The notes below the pieces were generated by a model. The model made no database searches, was not told the DNA's origin, and saw nothing but the letters and a program-made list of their open reading frames with translations. Below, one piece after another: positions 48,155-57,461 of a stretch of 64,000 nt of DNA. Every line of letters begins with the position of its first letter. The stretch's first letter is position 1. Location: assembly GCF_014174155.1 (NCBI RefSeq), contig NZ_JABEQM010000006.1, positions 176,397-240,396 of the forward strand, written 5' to 3'. Origin of the DNA: Gluconacetobacter tumulisoli. GTDB taxonomy: Bacteria > Pseudomonadota > Alphaproteobacteria > Acetobacterales > Acetobacteraceae. Both the position numbers and the translations under genes were made by a program.

Positions 48155-49144
48155 TCAGGCACCGTCCTCGGTACGACGGGCCACGACGTGCATCTGCCCG
48201 ACGAAATCGGGAAAGACCGAGGCCAGGCGTGGAACGACGTCGTCGCGCAACGTCCGGCGCAAGGTTGCCGCCAGGTCGGCGGGCAGGCGCCCGAGTTCCC
48301 TGCGGCGGGCGACGATCGTCAGGCCCCGCCCCATCGTCGGCCCGGGCAGTTTTCCCCAGCGCAGCCCGTCCAGCGCCAGGTCGCATTCCAGCAGGCAGAG
48401 CGGCGTCGTGATGGCCATCCCGCCCTGCCGGCAGGCCGCCGTCACGCCGTAAGGGGAATCGAATTCCTGCCCTGCCGGCAGGTCCAGCCGCAGGCGGCGC
48501 AGATAGCGTTCGATCTCCTGCCCGGTCCGGGACCGGGCGGAAAACCGGATAAAGGGAATCCGCCGGCTCATGGCCAGCAGGTCCTGTGGCGTCCCGGGAA
48601 TTTTTTCCCCCGCGGGGCAGAGGAACAGATAGGGCTCCTCCATCAGCGGCCATCGCTCCAGCCCGGCGATGTCCTCGAAATCATTGACGCCGATGATCAG
48701 GTCGAGCTGGCGGGTGAACAAGGCCGTGGCATGGGTTTCCGTAAGGCCGGAATGGATGACCGCCTGGTCGACGCGCGTCCGCAGAAATGCCGAAAGCTGG
48801 CCCATCACGGCGCGCGACAGGCTGTCGACACTGCCGACGCGAACCAGATTGATCCGGCCGGCCTGGGTTTCGCGCAACCGGATGGCGATGCGCCGGGCCT
48901 CGGTCGTCAGCGACATGGCATGCTGGCGCAGTACCATGCCGCTGGCCGTCAGCGCCATCGGACGCACGCTGCGATCGAACAGGATGGTGCCCGACCGGCT
49001 TTCGATATCGCCGATGATCTGGGAAACCGCGGGCTGACTGACGCCGATCTGGCGCGCGGCGGCCGCCATCCCGCCGCTTTCGCACACAGCAAGAAAGACC
49101 TCCAGCGCCTGGAGGTCGAACGGCAGCGTGGTTTCGTTCGTCAC
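48155..49144 (-). CDS. LysR-family regulator of the methylated-amine operon
   Basis: 329 residues. The N-terminal helix-turn-helix (F-D-L-Q-A-L-E-V-F-L-A-V, then A-A-R-Q-I-G-V-S-Q-P-A-V-S-Q) is standard for LysR proteins, and the rest is a periplasmic-binding-like effector domain. It lies 128 bases upstream of mgsA in the same direction, which suggests that it controls the mgs-gmaS-dmm operon; the effector, perhaps a methylated amine or gamma-glutamylmethylamide, is inference. LysR genes are more often divergent from their target, so this parallel order is slightly unusual. Confidence 0.88.
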   Translation of the reverse strand: MTNETTLPFDLQALEVFLAVCESGGMAAAARQIGVSQPAVSQIIGDIESRSGTILFDRSVRPMALTASGMVLRQHAMSLTTEARRIAIRLRETQAGRINLVRVGSVDSLSRAVMGQLSAFLRTRVDQAVIHSGLTETHATALFTRQLDLIIGVNDFEDIAGLERWPLMEEPYLFLCPAGEKIPGTPQDLLAMSRRIPFIRFSARSRTGQEIERYLRRLRLDLPAGQEFDSPYGVTAACRQGGMAITTPLCLLECDLALDGLRWGKLPGPTMGRGLTIVARRRELGRLPADLAATLRRTLRDDVVPRLASVFPDFVGQMHVVARRTEDGA

Positions 49145-49363
49145 GGGTGCTGCCTGGGATGCACGTCCTGATCCGGCCTGGAAAACACGCTACCCACCCT
49201 TGTCCTATCGGAACGTCCTGGGCAGGAGGTATGGCCTGCGCGACGCGAACCGCCACGATGATAAGTCATTCTTATGGAGGTTCAATCGCAAACGCGATCA
49301 TGCAACGGTCACGGCCTGCACATGGCGCCGGCGGCCGGACGAGGGATCGCCGGGTCGGAATCC

Positions 49364-50803
49364 TCAGTCCGCGTCGCCGGCCCGCGCCAGCGGCAGGATG
49401 CGAACCAGAACGGCTGCCAGCAGGAACATCGCGCCATTGACCAGGAAGATCGCGATGATCCCGGTCCGGTATGCCGTCACCAGGGAGGCATCGCCACCCG
49501 CGGCCAGGCTGTCGATGCCCATCGCCCCGGCCCCGCGCGGCAACCATGCCACCAGAAGGCGGCCGCACAACGCAATTCCGGCCGAAGCGCCCAGCCAGCG
49601 CAGATACATCATCAGCGAGGTGGCCCGTGTCAGCTGGTGATGCAGCGCCGCATTCTGCGTGATCCCGGCGATGCAGGGAAAACTGAGTCCGAAGGCGGCG
49701 CCAAGCAGGATCATGCAGGCCGACAGGTCCAGCATTCCGGGGGCGAAGCGGATGCACACGCCAATCGCCAGCGTGGCGCCCGCGGCGGCCAGTTGCGTGC
49801 CCACCAGGATCGGCCGGATCCGGTCCCCTTCGCGCAGGATCCGGCCGCTGACCATGGATGCCACGATCATCGCGGCGGTCTGCGGAACCAGCATCACCCC
49901 CGACCGTGCAGCCCCCATCCCCATCTCGAGCTGGAAGAACAGCGGCAGCGTGACCCCGACGGCGGATACCGCCGCCACCTGCAGTGTCACGATCGCCAGC
50001 GAAATGCTGATGGTCCGGTTCCGGAACAGGTCGACCGCCAGGATCGGGGTCGTCGTGGTCTGCACTTCCCATCCCACGGCCGCCACGCCCAGCACCAGCG
50101 TGGCGGCCAGCAGGCCCAGCTGCGTGCCCGCGCCACTGCGGTTATCCAGGGAAAACAGGATCAGCAGCGCCGTCGTGGCCAGCGCCATCAGCACCGCCCC
50201 CATCCAGTCGAACCGCTCGGCACGACGGGTGTCGCGCGGCAGCATCGCGACTAGGCCCAGCGCGATGATGCCGACGGGCAGGTTGATGTAGAACGTCCAG
50301 CGCCAGGACAGGATCGTGGTGATCAGGCCGCCCAGGAACGGTCCCGCGATGCCGCATACCCCCATGACCGCTGAAAACATGCCCTGCACCTGCCCGCGCC
50401 GGTTGCGCGGCACCAGATCCACGACAATGCTCAATGCCAGCGCGATCAGGCCGCCGGAGCCCAGGCCCTGCACGGCACGGAACAGGATCAGCGCATTCAT
50501 GGACCACGCCGCCCCGCACAGCATCGATCCGCCCGTGAACAGCGCCAGGGACGTCATCAGCATCCGCCGCCGACCCATGCTGTCGCCCAGCGCGCCATAG
50601 ACCGGGGTGGTCACCGTCGAGGTCAGCATGAAGGCCGTGACGATCCACGACAGATGCGGCAACGCGGAGAAGCCGCTGGCGATCCGGGGCAACGCGGTAT
50701 TGACGATGCCTTGGTCCAGCGACCCGATCGCCACGGATAGCAGCGCGCCCGCCATCATCAGGCGCATGCGCCCCGGCACGATCGTCGCGGGCAATTGGGT
50801 CAC
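49364..50803 (-). CDS. MFS multidrug transporter, DHA2 type
   Basis: 479 residues with 14 membrane segments, the DHA2 (EmrB/QacA) pattern. Motif A (G-x-L-G-D-S-M-G-R-R-R) and motif C (G-I-A-G-P-F-L-G-G) typical of drug antiporters are visible. It would export small compounds by proton exchange. No EmrA-type adaptor lies next to it. It follows the PhyH gene after 144 bases on the same strand. Role in the neighbouring uptake locus unknown. Confidence 0.88.
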   Translation of the reverse strand: MTQLPATIVPGRMRLMMAGALLSVAIGSLDQGIVNTALPRIASGFSALPHLSWIVTAFMLTSTVTTPVYGALGDSMGRRRMLMTSLALFTGGSMLCGAAWSMNALILFRAVQGLGSGGLIALALSIVVDLVPRNRRGQVQGMFSAVMGVCGIAGPFLGGLITTILSWRWTFYINLPVGIIALGLVAMLPRDTRRAERFDWMGAVLMALATTALLILFSLDNRSGAGTQLGLLAATLVLGVAAVGWEVQTTTTPILAVDLFRNRTISISLAIVTLQVAAVSAVGVTLPLFFQLEMGMGAARSGVMLVPQTAAMIVASMVSGRILREGDRIRPILVGTQLAAAGATLAIGVCIRFAPGMLDLSACMILLGAAFGLSFPCIAGITQNAALHHQLTRATSLMMYLRWLGASAGIALCGRLLVAWLPRGAGAMGIDSLAAGGDASLVTAYRTGIIAIFLVNGAMFLLAAVLVRILPLARAGDAD

Positions 50804-50947
50804 GGAACATTCCAGGTTGCAGGTCGGCGCAAGGGCGGATTTTGTCCGGCGCGCGGGCGGACCTTATGCCCAGAACCGGTACGGTCGGTAAGGGGGGAAA
50901 ACGCACGTTCGATCATTTTCCCCCGGACAGGGGAATATCGTCGCGTG

Positions 50948-51841
50948 TCAGGTCCCCGGATTCACGAGGGTGTAGCCATAATCGTGCGTCTTGCCCCCGT
51001 TCAGGACGGGCTGTGTGTCCTGGTTGAAAAGATGCCCGTCGAAGATCGCCGCGTAGTCATGATCCTGCAGAAGCGTGTCTGGCAGGACGGCAAACGGACG
51101 ATAGCTGTGATGTACCTGGCCTTCCGCAAGGAAAGGCGTGTTGGCGATGGTGTTGTAGGAACAATGTAGGATCGTGCGATTTCGGTCCGACCGGTTGGGT
51201 CCGGACGCATGCAGCACGTTGGCGTGAAAGAAACAGGCATCGCCGGGTTTCATCGTCATGGGCACCACCGGCAGGCGATCGAGTATCAGTGCCAGGCGCT
51301 CCTGATCGACCGACACCGCCTTGCCGAAGCGCGCGTGGTTCAACCGGCCCAACCGGTGAGACCCCTGGACCAGCTTCATGCACCCGTTATCCTCGTCGAT
51401 ATGATCGACGGCGACGGAGCAGGTCAGCATGTCCGGCCACAGGCAGCCTTCGTCATGCCAGAATGGATAGTCCTGATGCCAATCCCATCTGCCTGGGGCA
51501 TGCGGACGTTTCATCGACAGTTTGGAATGCCAATGATAGCTCGGGCTGCCCAGAAGGGCCGTCGCATTGTCGACCATCCTGGCCAGGAACGGCACCTTGC
51601 CCAGATAGGTGTTGCTGTACTCGGTCCAGGCGACGACTTCCTGCGCATGGCCGTCACTGTCGGCCACGGCCCGCAGCCGCCCGCCGATGGACGGATCCGC
51701 GGCACAGGCCTCGGCCAACGGGGACAGTTCCTCCTGGTCCAGAAATCCGGGAACGATGACAAAGCCGTCCCGGTGAAAGGCATCGACCTGCGCATCCGTC
51801 AGGGGATGAAGGGTGCGGACCGTTCCATCAATCATATCCAT
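50948..51841 (-). CDS. Phytanoyl-CoA dioxygenase (PhyH) family protein
   Basis: 297 residues with the 2-oxoglutarate/Fe(II) triad: H122-Q-D124 in W-D-W-H-Q-D-Y-P-F-W, distal H211 and nearby R220 or R222 for 2-oxoglutarate. The surroundings of the first His resemble ectoine-hydroxylase-like members. It hydroxylates a small substrate in the cytoplasm; which one is not known. The ATG at 51841 is chosen; an ATG at 51886 adds 15 residues without homology. It lies just downstream of the peptide-type ABC transporter genes. Confidence 0.85.
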   Translation of the reverse strand: MDMIDGTVRTLHPLTDAQVDAFHRDGFVIVPGFLDQEELSPLAEACAADPSIGGRLRAVADSDGHAQEVVAWTEYSNTYLGKVPFLARMVDNATALLGSPSYHWHSKLSMKRPHAPGRWDWHQDYPFWHDEGCLWPDMLTCSVAVDHIDEDNGCMKLVQGSHRLGRLNHARFGKAVSVDQERLALILDRLPVVPMTMKPGDACFFHANVLHASGPNRSDRNRTILHCSYNTIANTPFLAEGQVHHSYRPFAVLPDTLLQDHDYAAIFDGHLFNQDTQPVLNGGKTHDYGYTLVNPGT

Positions 51842-51965
51842 CGCGTGCGTCCCTGTCCTGCAATCGGAATGAAACAACAGGACCATGGACAGGCCGACCG
51901 GCGCGGAAACCTATTATAATATTATCTTATGCACGCCCGGCTCATTCGATTATCTTGCCGATGCC

Positions 51966-53624
51966 TCATCCGCCGGTCGTCCCGGCGGGCTCGTCCAGTG
52001 ACAGTTCCTCGATCGCGATATAGCCCATGGGATGCGGACGATAATTGCGAACCCGGATGCTGAAGCTGGTCAGATGGGGAACCCATGTCGCCTGCACCAG
52101 CGGGCCGTCCTGGTGCATGATCTCCTCCAGCTGCGCGGTAATGTGCCGGCGGGCAACCGGATCGGGTTCGGCCATGCCCTGGTCGACCAGCAGGTCGAAC
52201 GCCGGATTGGCATAATGTGATTCGTTCCACGACGCGCCGGTGCGGTACCCCAGCGCCAGCGTCATAATCCCTTGCGGACGATGTTCCCACATCGTGAAGG
52301 CGAACGGAAATTCCTTCCAGTGCTCGGCATAGAGTTCCTGGGGATAGGTCTGGATATTCACGGTGACACCGATGTCACGCCACATCTCGACCATCACGGT
52401 GGTCGACTTCATGATCGGGCCGGCGTCGTCGATGCAGCACAGGGTCGTTTCGAATCCCTTTTCATGCCCGGCTTCGGCCAGCAGCCGCCTGGCGGCCGCC
52501 GGGTCCCAGGTTACGAGGGGTACGGGGGCGTAATCGGGCTGGATCGGGCAGACATGATGGTGATCGCCCGGCATCCCTGCCCCGCCCTGGGCCAGCGCCA
52601 GCACGCGCTGCGGGTCGACGGCCATACGCATGGCCCGCCGGACCCGCGCATCGTCGAACGGCTTCTTGTCGCATTGCATGCGTGCGACGCCGCATTGGGC
52701 AGACGGGGCGGCATAAACCTTCACCCCCGGCACCTGGTCCAGCAGGATCTTCTGGTCAAAGCCCAGTTCGTACAGCCCGTCCACCTGGTCCGACACCATC
52801 GCGGCGGCCCAGCTTCCGCGATCGTCGCCCAGATCGATGAAATGAACTTCGTCCAGGTGCGGCGTTCCGCGCCACGATCCGGCACGCGCCCGCACGACGC
52901 TGCGTTCGCCCACCAGCAGCGTCGTCATGTCAAACGGCCCGGTACCGTTCGATCCGGCGGCGAATACGCCGTCTTCATGCGGATCGAGGATCAGGGTGCA
53001 TTGGTTATAAAGATCCTCGGCCACCGTCACGTGGGGGCGAAGCAGATTCAGGCGCACCGTCAGATCATCCGGCGCCTCGATCCAGTTGGCGTCCCATGGG
53101 ACGACATGGCCGTCGACCTGCCGGGTCAGATAGGAAGCGACCGCGCCGATATAGGGCGAGCCCACGGCAGGATCGAGCCAGCGTCGAATGTTCCAGACGA
53201 TGTCTTCCGCGATCAGGCGGCGGCCGTCGCGCCATGTCACGCCGGGACGGACGCGGAATGTCCAGCTGCGCAGGTCGGGCGATGGGGACCAGCTCTCCAG
53301 CAGGCCGCCGTGCAGCATACCGTCCGACCCCAGCACGCAGGCCCAGTCGCAGACGGCACTGACCATCTGGCTGAGATTGAACCATTCGAAGGTCGCGGGA
53401 TGGGAAATATCCCAGATCGGTATCTGCAGACGAAGCGTACCGCCGCGCCGCGCCGGAGACGGCGCCGACGCCGCGGCAATCCCGGCGAACCTGCCGGCCG
53501 CACTGGCAGACAGCCCCAGGGCCGTGGCGGTGCGCAGGAAGGCGCGGCGCGGAACCGCGCCCTCGGCGAAGCGCGAAAGCAAACGCGAGAGCGGCGTGTC
53601 GCCGTCACGATCAGGGATGTCCAT
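51966..53624 (-). CDS. Tat-exported ABC substrate-binding protein (family 5, DppA/OppA-like)
   Basis: 552 residues of extracellular solute-binding family 5. A twin-arginine signal (P-R-R-A-F-L-R-T-A) sits unusually about 25 residues in from the start. The mature part has the fold's hinge pattern and a D-P-A-A-A-R-R-L-L-A-E-A-G motif late in the chain. These proteins bring peptides, nickel, opines or glycosides to an ABC permease. GGGAGG precedes the ATG at 53624, which lies inside the end of the ATPase gene (14-base overlap). Ligand unknown. Confidence 0.9.
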   Translation of the reverse strand: MDIPDRDGDTPLSRLLSRFAEGAVPRRAFLRTATALGLSASAAGRFAGIAAASAPSPARRGGTLRLQIPIWDISHPATFEWFNLSQMVSAVCDWACVLGSDGMLHGGLLESWSPSPDLRSWTFRVRPGVTWRDGRRLIAEDIVWNIRRWLDPAVGSPYIGAVASYLTRQVDGHVVPWDANWIEAPDDLTVRLNLLRPHVTVAEDLYNQCTLILDPHEDGVFAAGSNGTGPFDMTTLLVGERSVVRARAGSWRGTPHLDEVHFIDLGDDRGSWAAAMVSDQVDGLYELGFDQKILLDQVPGVKVYAAPSAQCGVARMQCDKKPFDDARVRRAMRMAVDPQRVLALAQGGAGMPGDHHHVCPIQPDYAPVPLVTWDPAAARRLLAEAGHEKGFETTLCCIDDAGPIMKSTTVMVEMWRDIGVTVNIQTYPQELYAEHWKEFPFAFTMWEHRPQGIMTLALGYRTGASWNESHYANPAFDLLVDQGMAEPDPVARRHITAQLEEIMHQDGPLVQATWVPHLTSFSIRVRNYRPHPMGYIAIEELSLDEPAGTTGG

Positions 53625-55620
53625 GGCACGCCCTCCCCTCGCCGAATGCACCCAGCGCATGATTGTCCGGCAAATGGCAGGCGACCCGGTGATCCTGGCC
53701 CAGAACACGTTCCGGTGGCGCACGGAGGCTGCAGACCTCCATCCGGTCTGGACAATGCGGGGCGAAGAGGCAGCCTTTATCCGGGACGGTCTGGGCCGAC
53801 GTCGCGGGCCGGTCGGCCGCGGCAACCAGCGCCCGGGTATAAGGGTGGACCGGCGCGGAAAGCAGCGTTCCGGCAGGCCCGGCTTCGACCAGCCGGCCAC
53901 GATACAATACCACCAGATCATCGGCGATGCTGCGCATCAGGGGGAGGTCGTGACTGATGACGACCAGGGTCATGTCCCGCTCGCGCGACAAGCTCATCAG
54001 TAGCTCGACGACCGCAGCCTGAACGGAGACATCAAGCGCCGAGACCGGTTCGTCGGCCACCAATATGCGCGGTGACGCCGCCAGGGCCCGCGCGATCGCC
54101 GCGCGCTGCCGCTGGCCGCCCGATAATTCGCCGGCGCGCCGCTCGCCCGCCTCCAGAGGCAGGCGGACGGCATCCATCAGCTGTGCGTAGCGATGTTCGG
54201 CACCCATGTCATCCGGGCGACCGGCGGCGCGCAGGGTACGCATGATCTGCCGTCGGATGGTCCATGCCGGATTCAACGACATTTCGGTGTTCTGGAACAC
54301 CATCTGCACCGCCGCGCGCTGGGCGACGGTACGCCGTTCCGCAAGCAGGTCGGCGATATCCACCCCTTCCAGCAGCAGGCGGCCTTCCGTCGCGGTTTCA
54401 AGTCCGCAGACGATCCGTGCCAACGTTGATTTGCCCGACCCTGATTCGCCGACGATCGCCGTCATCCGGCCGCGCCGCACCGTAAACGAAATGCCTTCAT
54501 TCGCCGTGACCATCCGACGGCCGGTACGGTCCGCGTACTGTTTGCCCAGGGCTTCGACACGCAACAGCACAGGCGCGGCGCCGATCTCGGGACCGGGCGG
54601 GCGCAACCCGCGCACGGGGGATGCGTCCGCCGTGCCGCCGGCTTTCGGACATCGGACCAGCCCGCCAGATGCCGACAGGTGCAGGGAAATGGCACCCGCG
54701 CCGCACGGATCGGGCGTGAACAGGCCACAGCGGGGACCGAAGGCACATCCCGCCGGCCTGTCGCCGGGCGATGGCGCCTGGCCGGGGACGGGCAACAGGA
54801 TCTGCCGGCCGGCTCCGGACGTCGGGGGCAGGCATTCCAGCAGACCGCGCGTATAGGGATGGCCGGGACGTGCCAATATCGCATCCGCACGGTTTTCCTC
54901 GACCACTTGGCCGGCGTACATGACCGCGACGCGGTCGCACAGGCGCGCCATCAGATGCAAATCATGTGAAATCGCCAGCATGGCCATGCCCCGTTCGGCG
55001 GCCAGCGTGCGGATCAGCGCGACGATACCGGTCGCCGTGGTCGCGTCCAGGCCCGATGTCGGTTCGTCCAGCAGCAGCAGGGATGGATCGGCCACCAGGG
55101 CCATGGCGATGACGACGCGCTGCTGCTGCCCTCCCGAAAGCTGGAAGGGATAAGCCCCCATGATCCGGTCGACATCCGGCAGGTGAACGGAACGCAGATG
55201 GGTTCGCGCCAGGTCGGACGCTTCGGCCCGCGTGCTGCCCAGATGCGCGCGGGCGACCTCGGTCAACTGTGCGCCGATCGTCATGCTGGGGTTCAGCGCC
55301 AGGCCCGCATCCTGGTGAACCATTCCGATCCGCGCGCCATACAGGCGCCGCAACTCCCTGGCGGAGAGGCTGGCCATATCAACGCCGTCGAAGAATATGC
55401 GTCCGCCCGTGATCCGCCCTGCCCTGCCCAGATGGCGCATGACGGCCATGGCCAGGGTGGATTTACCCGAACCGGATTCGCCCACTATCCCCAGGGCTTC
55501 CCCCTGTCGGAGCGACAGCGAGACATCGAACAGTACGGGCACGGCGTCGCCGTCGCGTCGGTAGGCGACATTCAGGGATTCGATCCGTAACAGCGGATTG
55601 GCGGCGGTTCGTGGTGTCAT
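53611..55620 (-). CDS. Fused DppD-DppF ABC transporter ATPase
   Basis: 669 residues holding two complete ATPases. The first has Walker A at 47-55 and L-S-G-G-Q-Q-Q-R at 161-168; the second has Walker A at 391-399 and L-S-G-G-Q-R-Q-R later. Each ends with the Cys-containing oligopeptide-ABC C-terminal motif (C-x-F-x-P-R-C and C-L-F-A-P-H-C). In most genomes these are two genes. It powers uptake through DppB and DppC. It begins six bases after dppC. Confidence 0.95.
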   Translation of the reverse strand: MTPRTAANPLLRIESLNVAYRRDGDAVPVLFDVSLSLRQGEALGIVGESGSGKSTLAMAVMRHLGRAGRITGGRIFFDGVDMASLSARELRRLYGARIGMVHQDAGLALNPSMTIGAQLTEVARAHLGSTRAEASDLARTHLRSVHLPDVDRIMGAYPFQLSGGQQQRVVIAMALVADPSLLLLDEPTSGLDATTATGIVALIRTLAAERGMAMLAISHDLHLMARLCDRVAVMYAGQVVEENRADAILARPGHPYTRGLLECLPPTSGAGRQILLPVPGQAPSPGDRPAGCAFGPRCGLFTPDPCGAGAISLHLSASGGLVRCPKAGGTADASPVRGLRPPGPEIGAAPVLLRVEALGKQYADRTGRRMVTANEGISFTVRRGRMTAIVGESGSGKSTLARIVCGLETATEGRLLLEGVDIADLLAERRTVAQRAAVQMVFQNTEMSLNPAWTIRRQIMRTLRAAGRPDDMGAEHRYAQLMDAVRLPLEAGERRAGELSGGQRQRAAIARALAASPRILVADEPVSALDVSVQAAVVELLMSLSRERDMTLVVISHDLPLMRSIADDLVVLYRGRLVEAGPAGTLLSAPVHPYTRALVAAADRPATSAQTVPDKGCLFAPHCPDRMEVCSLRAPPERVLGQDHRVACHLPDNHALGAFGEGRACHGHP

Positions 55621-55626
55621 GTCCCC

Positions 55627-56520
55627 CTACCTCCCCTCCCCGCGACGCAGGCCGTCGGCCAGCATCGAACAGCCCAGGGCCAGTGATACGATGGCGAGAC
55701 ATGGCGGCAGAACCAGGTGCGGGAAAAGGATCGCCAGGACCCGCCCTTCCTCGATCATGCCACCCCAGTCGGGTGTCGGGGGCGGAAGCCCCATGCCGAG
55801 AAAACCCAGCGTGCCGATGGCGGTGACAACATAGCCAAGCCGCATGCAGGCATCGGCAATCAGGGTGGCGCGCGCGTTGGGCAGGATTTCCAGGAACAGG
55901 ATGGCCAGAGTGCCCTCGCCCCGCAGACGCGCCGCGGCGACATACGCCTGTTCACGCAGATCCAGCGTCAGCCCACGCATGATCCGCATGACCCCGGGCG
56001 TGGTCGACAGCGTGATGGCGAACACGATGTTGAAACCCGACGAGCCCAGTTTCGACAGCAGCACGATGTAAAGCGGCACGACGGGAAAGGCGAGAACGAG
56101 ATCGGCGGTGCGCGAAAGCAGCATATCGGTCACGCCGCGCCGATATCCTGCCCATAGTCCCAGGGCAATGCCGATGACATAGGCGCTGGCGGTGGCGAGC
56201 GGCGCATAGACGACGACGCTGCGTGTCCCCCAGACCAGGCGGGAAAGCAGGTCCCGCCCCAGGAGGTCGGTGCCGAGCCAGAACCGTCCGCCGCCTGGCG
56301 CCGCCGCCATCATCGGCGCCACGGGCATGAACGATCGCGTGGGCGAGAACGGGGCGATCCATGGCGCGAAAGCCGCCACCGCCAGCCAGAACAGCAGGAT
56401 CGCAGCCCCCGCCAGGCCGACAGGCGAACGGAACAGGACTGCCGGGTACAGGCGTGTCAGGACATTCAGGCGCAAACCTGCAGGAGAAGCCGCAGGCGGG
56501 ACGACCTGGCCTTCGGTCAC
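55627..56520 (-). CDS. ABC transporter permease, DppC-like
   Basis: 297 residues starting at GTG 56520, which overlaps the stop of the DppB-like gene (GTGA). An N-terminal membrane helix with P-W-I-A-P-F is followed by the binding-protein-dependent permease domain and the ATPase-contact loop (E-Q-A-Y-V-A-A-A-R-L-R-G-E-G). Part of the peptide/opine/nickel permease family. Its partner genes surround it. Confidence 0.93.
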   Translation of the reverse strand: MTEGQVVPPAASPAGLRLNVLTRLYPAVLFRSPVGLAGAAILLFWLAVAAFAPWIAPFSPTRSFMPVAPMMAAAPGGGRFWLGTDLLGRDLLSRLVWGTRSVVVYAPLATASAYVIGIALGLWAGYRRGVTDMLLSRTADLVLAFPVVPLYIVLLSKLGSSGFNIVFAITLSTTPGVMRIMRGLTLDLREQAYVAAARLRGEGTLAILFLEILPNARATLIADACMRLGYVVTAIGTLGFLGMGLPPPTPDWGGMIEEGRVLAILFPHLVLPPCLAIVSLALGCSMLADGLRRGEGR

Positions 56521-57434
56521 GACAGACGAATCCGTGGGTTCAGAAAGGCGTATCCGATATCGGCCAGCATCTGGGTTATGCCGGCGATCATCACCAGGAC
56601 GAAGGTCGCGGCTTCGAGCAGCGGCAAATCCTTGCGCAACGCCGCCTGGAGCAGCAGGGTGCCGATCCCGTGAAAGGAATAGAATGCCTCCACGACCACG
56701 ACACCCCCTATGGCCCAGTTGACCTGCAGCATGATGATGGTGAACGGCGTGATCATGGCGTTTCGCAAGGCGTGCCGGAACAGGATCCGCGCCGGGCTCA
56801 TGCCCTTCAGGATCGCCGCGCGGATATAGGGCGTCGCCATGATTTCGGCCATGCTGGTGCGAGTGATGCGCGCCAGGTAGCCGACATCGGACAGGACAAG
56901 GACCAGGACCGGCAGGACGACCTGCCGCCAGTCCCACCCCTCCGTCATGATGCTGGTGCCGGGCACCAGATGCAGACGGGTCACCAGCAGCGCGGACAGA
57001 AGGACCGCGCTGGCAAAAGGCGGCAGTGCGCTGGTGGCGACCGCAATCGCCGAGACGATGCGATCGACGGCCGAGCCCTCGCGCAACCCGGCGGCGATGC
57101 CCAACGGCAGCGCCACCGGCAGGGTGATCGCAAAGAAACAGGCCACCAGGATCAGCGAATGGCCCAGGCGCGGCCACAGCACCGACGACACCGGCGCGGC
57201 AAAGGCCCGGGACTGGCCGAAGTCACCGATCAGGAAATGTCCCAGCCAGCGACAGTACCGCACCTGCGGCGGCTGCATGTAGCCATGGGCCTGAAGCCAC
57301 AGGGTCTGCTGTTCGGGCGTTGCGAAAGGGCCCAGGGTCGCGATCGCAACGGAACGGGGTGAAAGTTCAAACAGCAGGAACAGAAGGATGGATGCGGCGA
57401 CAGCCGTCAGCAAGGTCGCCGCGATCCGTTTCAT
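56517..57434 (-). CDS. ABC transporter permease, DppB-like
   Basis: 305 residues from the ATG at 57434 (a GTG at 57455 is possible but its G-rich site is too close). It has six membrane segments with the G-x-x-x-G-x-x-x-G-S region and the ATPase-contact loop (T-P-Y-I-R-A-A-I-L-K-G). First permease of the uptake operon, downstream of the HAL/PAL-like gene by 27 bases. Overlaps the DppC-like gene. Confidence 0.93.
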   Translation of the reverse strand: MKRIAATLLTAVAASILLFLLFELSPRSVAIATLGPFATPEQQTLWLQAHGYMQPPQVRYCRWLGHFLIGDFGQSRAFAAPVSSVLWPRLGHSLILVACFFAITLPVALPLGIAAGLREGSAVDRIVSAIAVATSALPPFASAVLLSALLVTRLHLVPGTSIMTEGWDWRQVVLPVLVLVLSDVGYLARITRTSMAEIMATPYIRAAILKGMSPARILFRHALRNAMITPFTIIMLQVNWAIGGVVVVEAFYSFHGIGTLLLQAALRKDLPLLEAATFVLVMIAGITQMLADIGYAFLNPRIRLS

Positions 57435-57461
57435 GATCAGGGCCGCCAACGGCACACCCCC

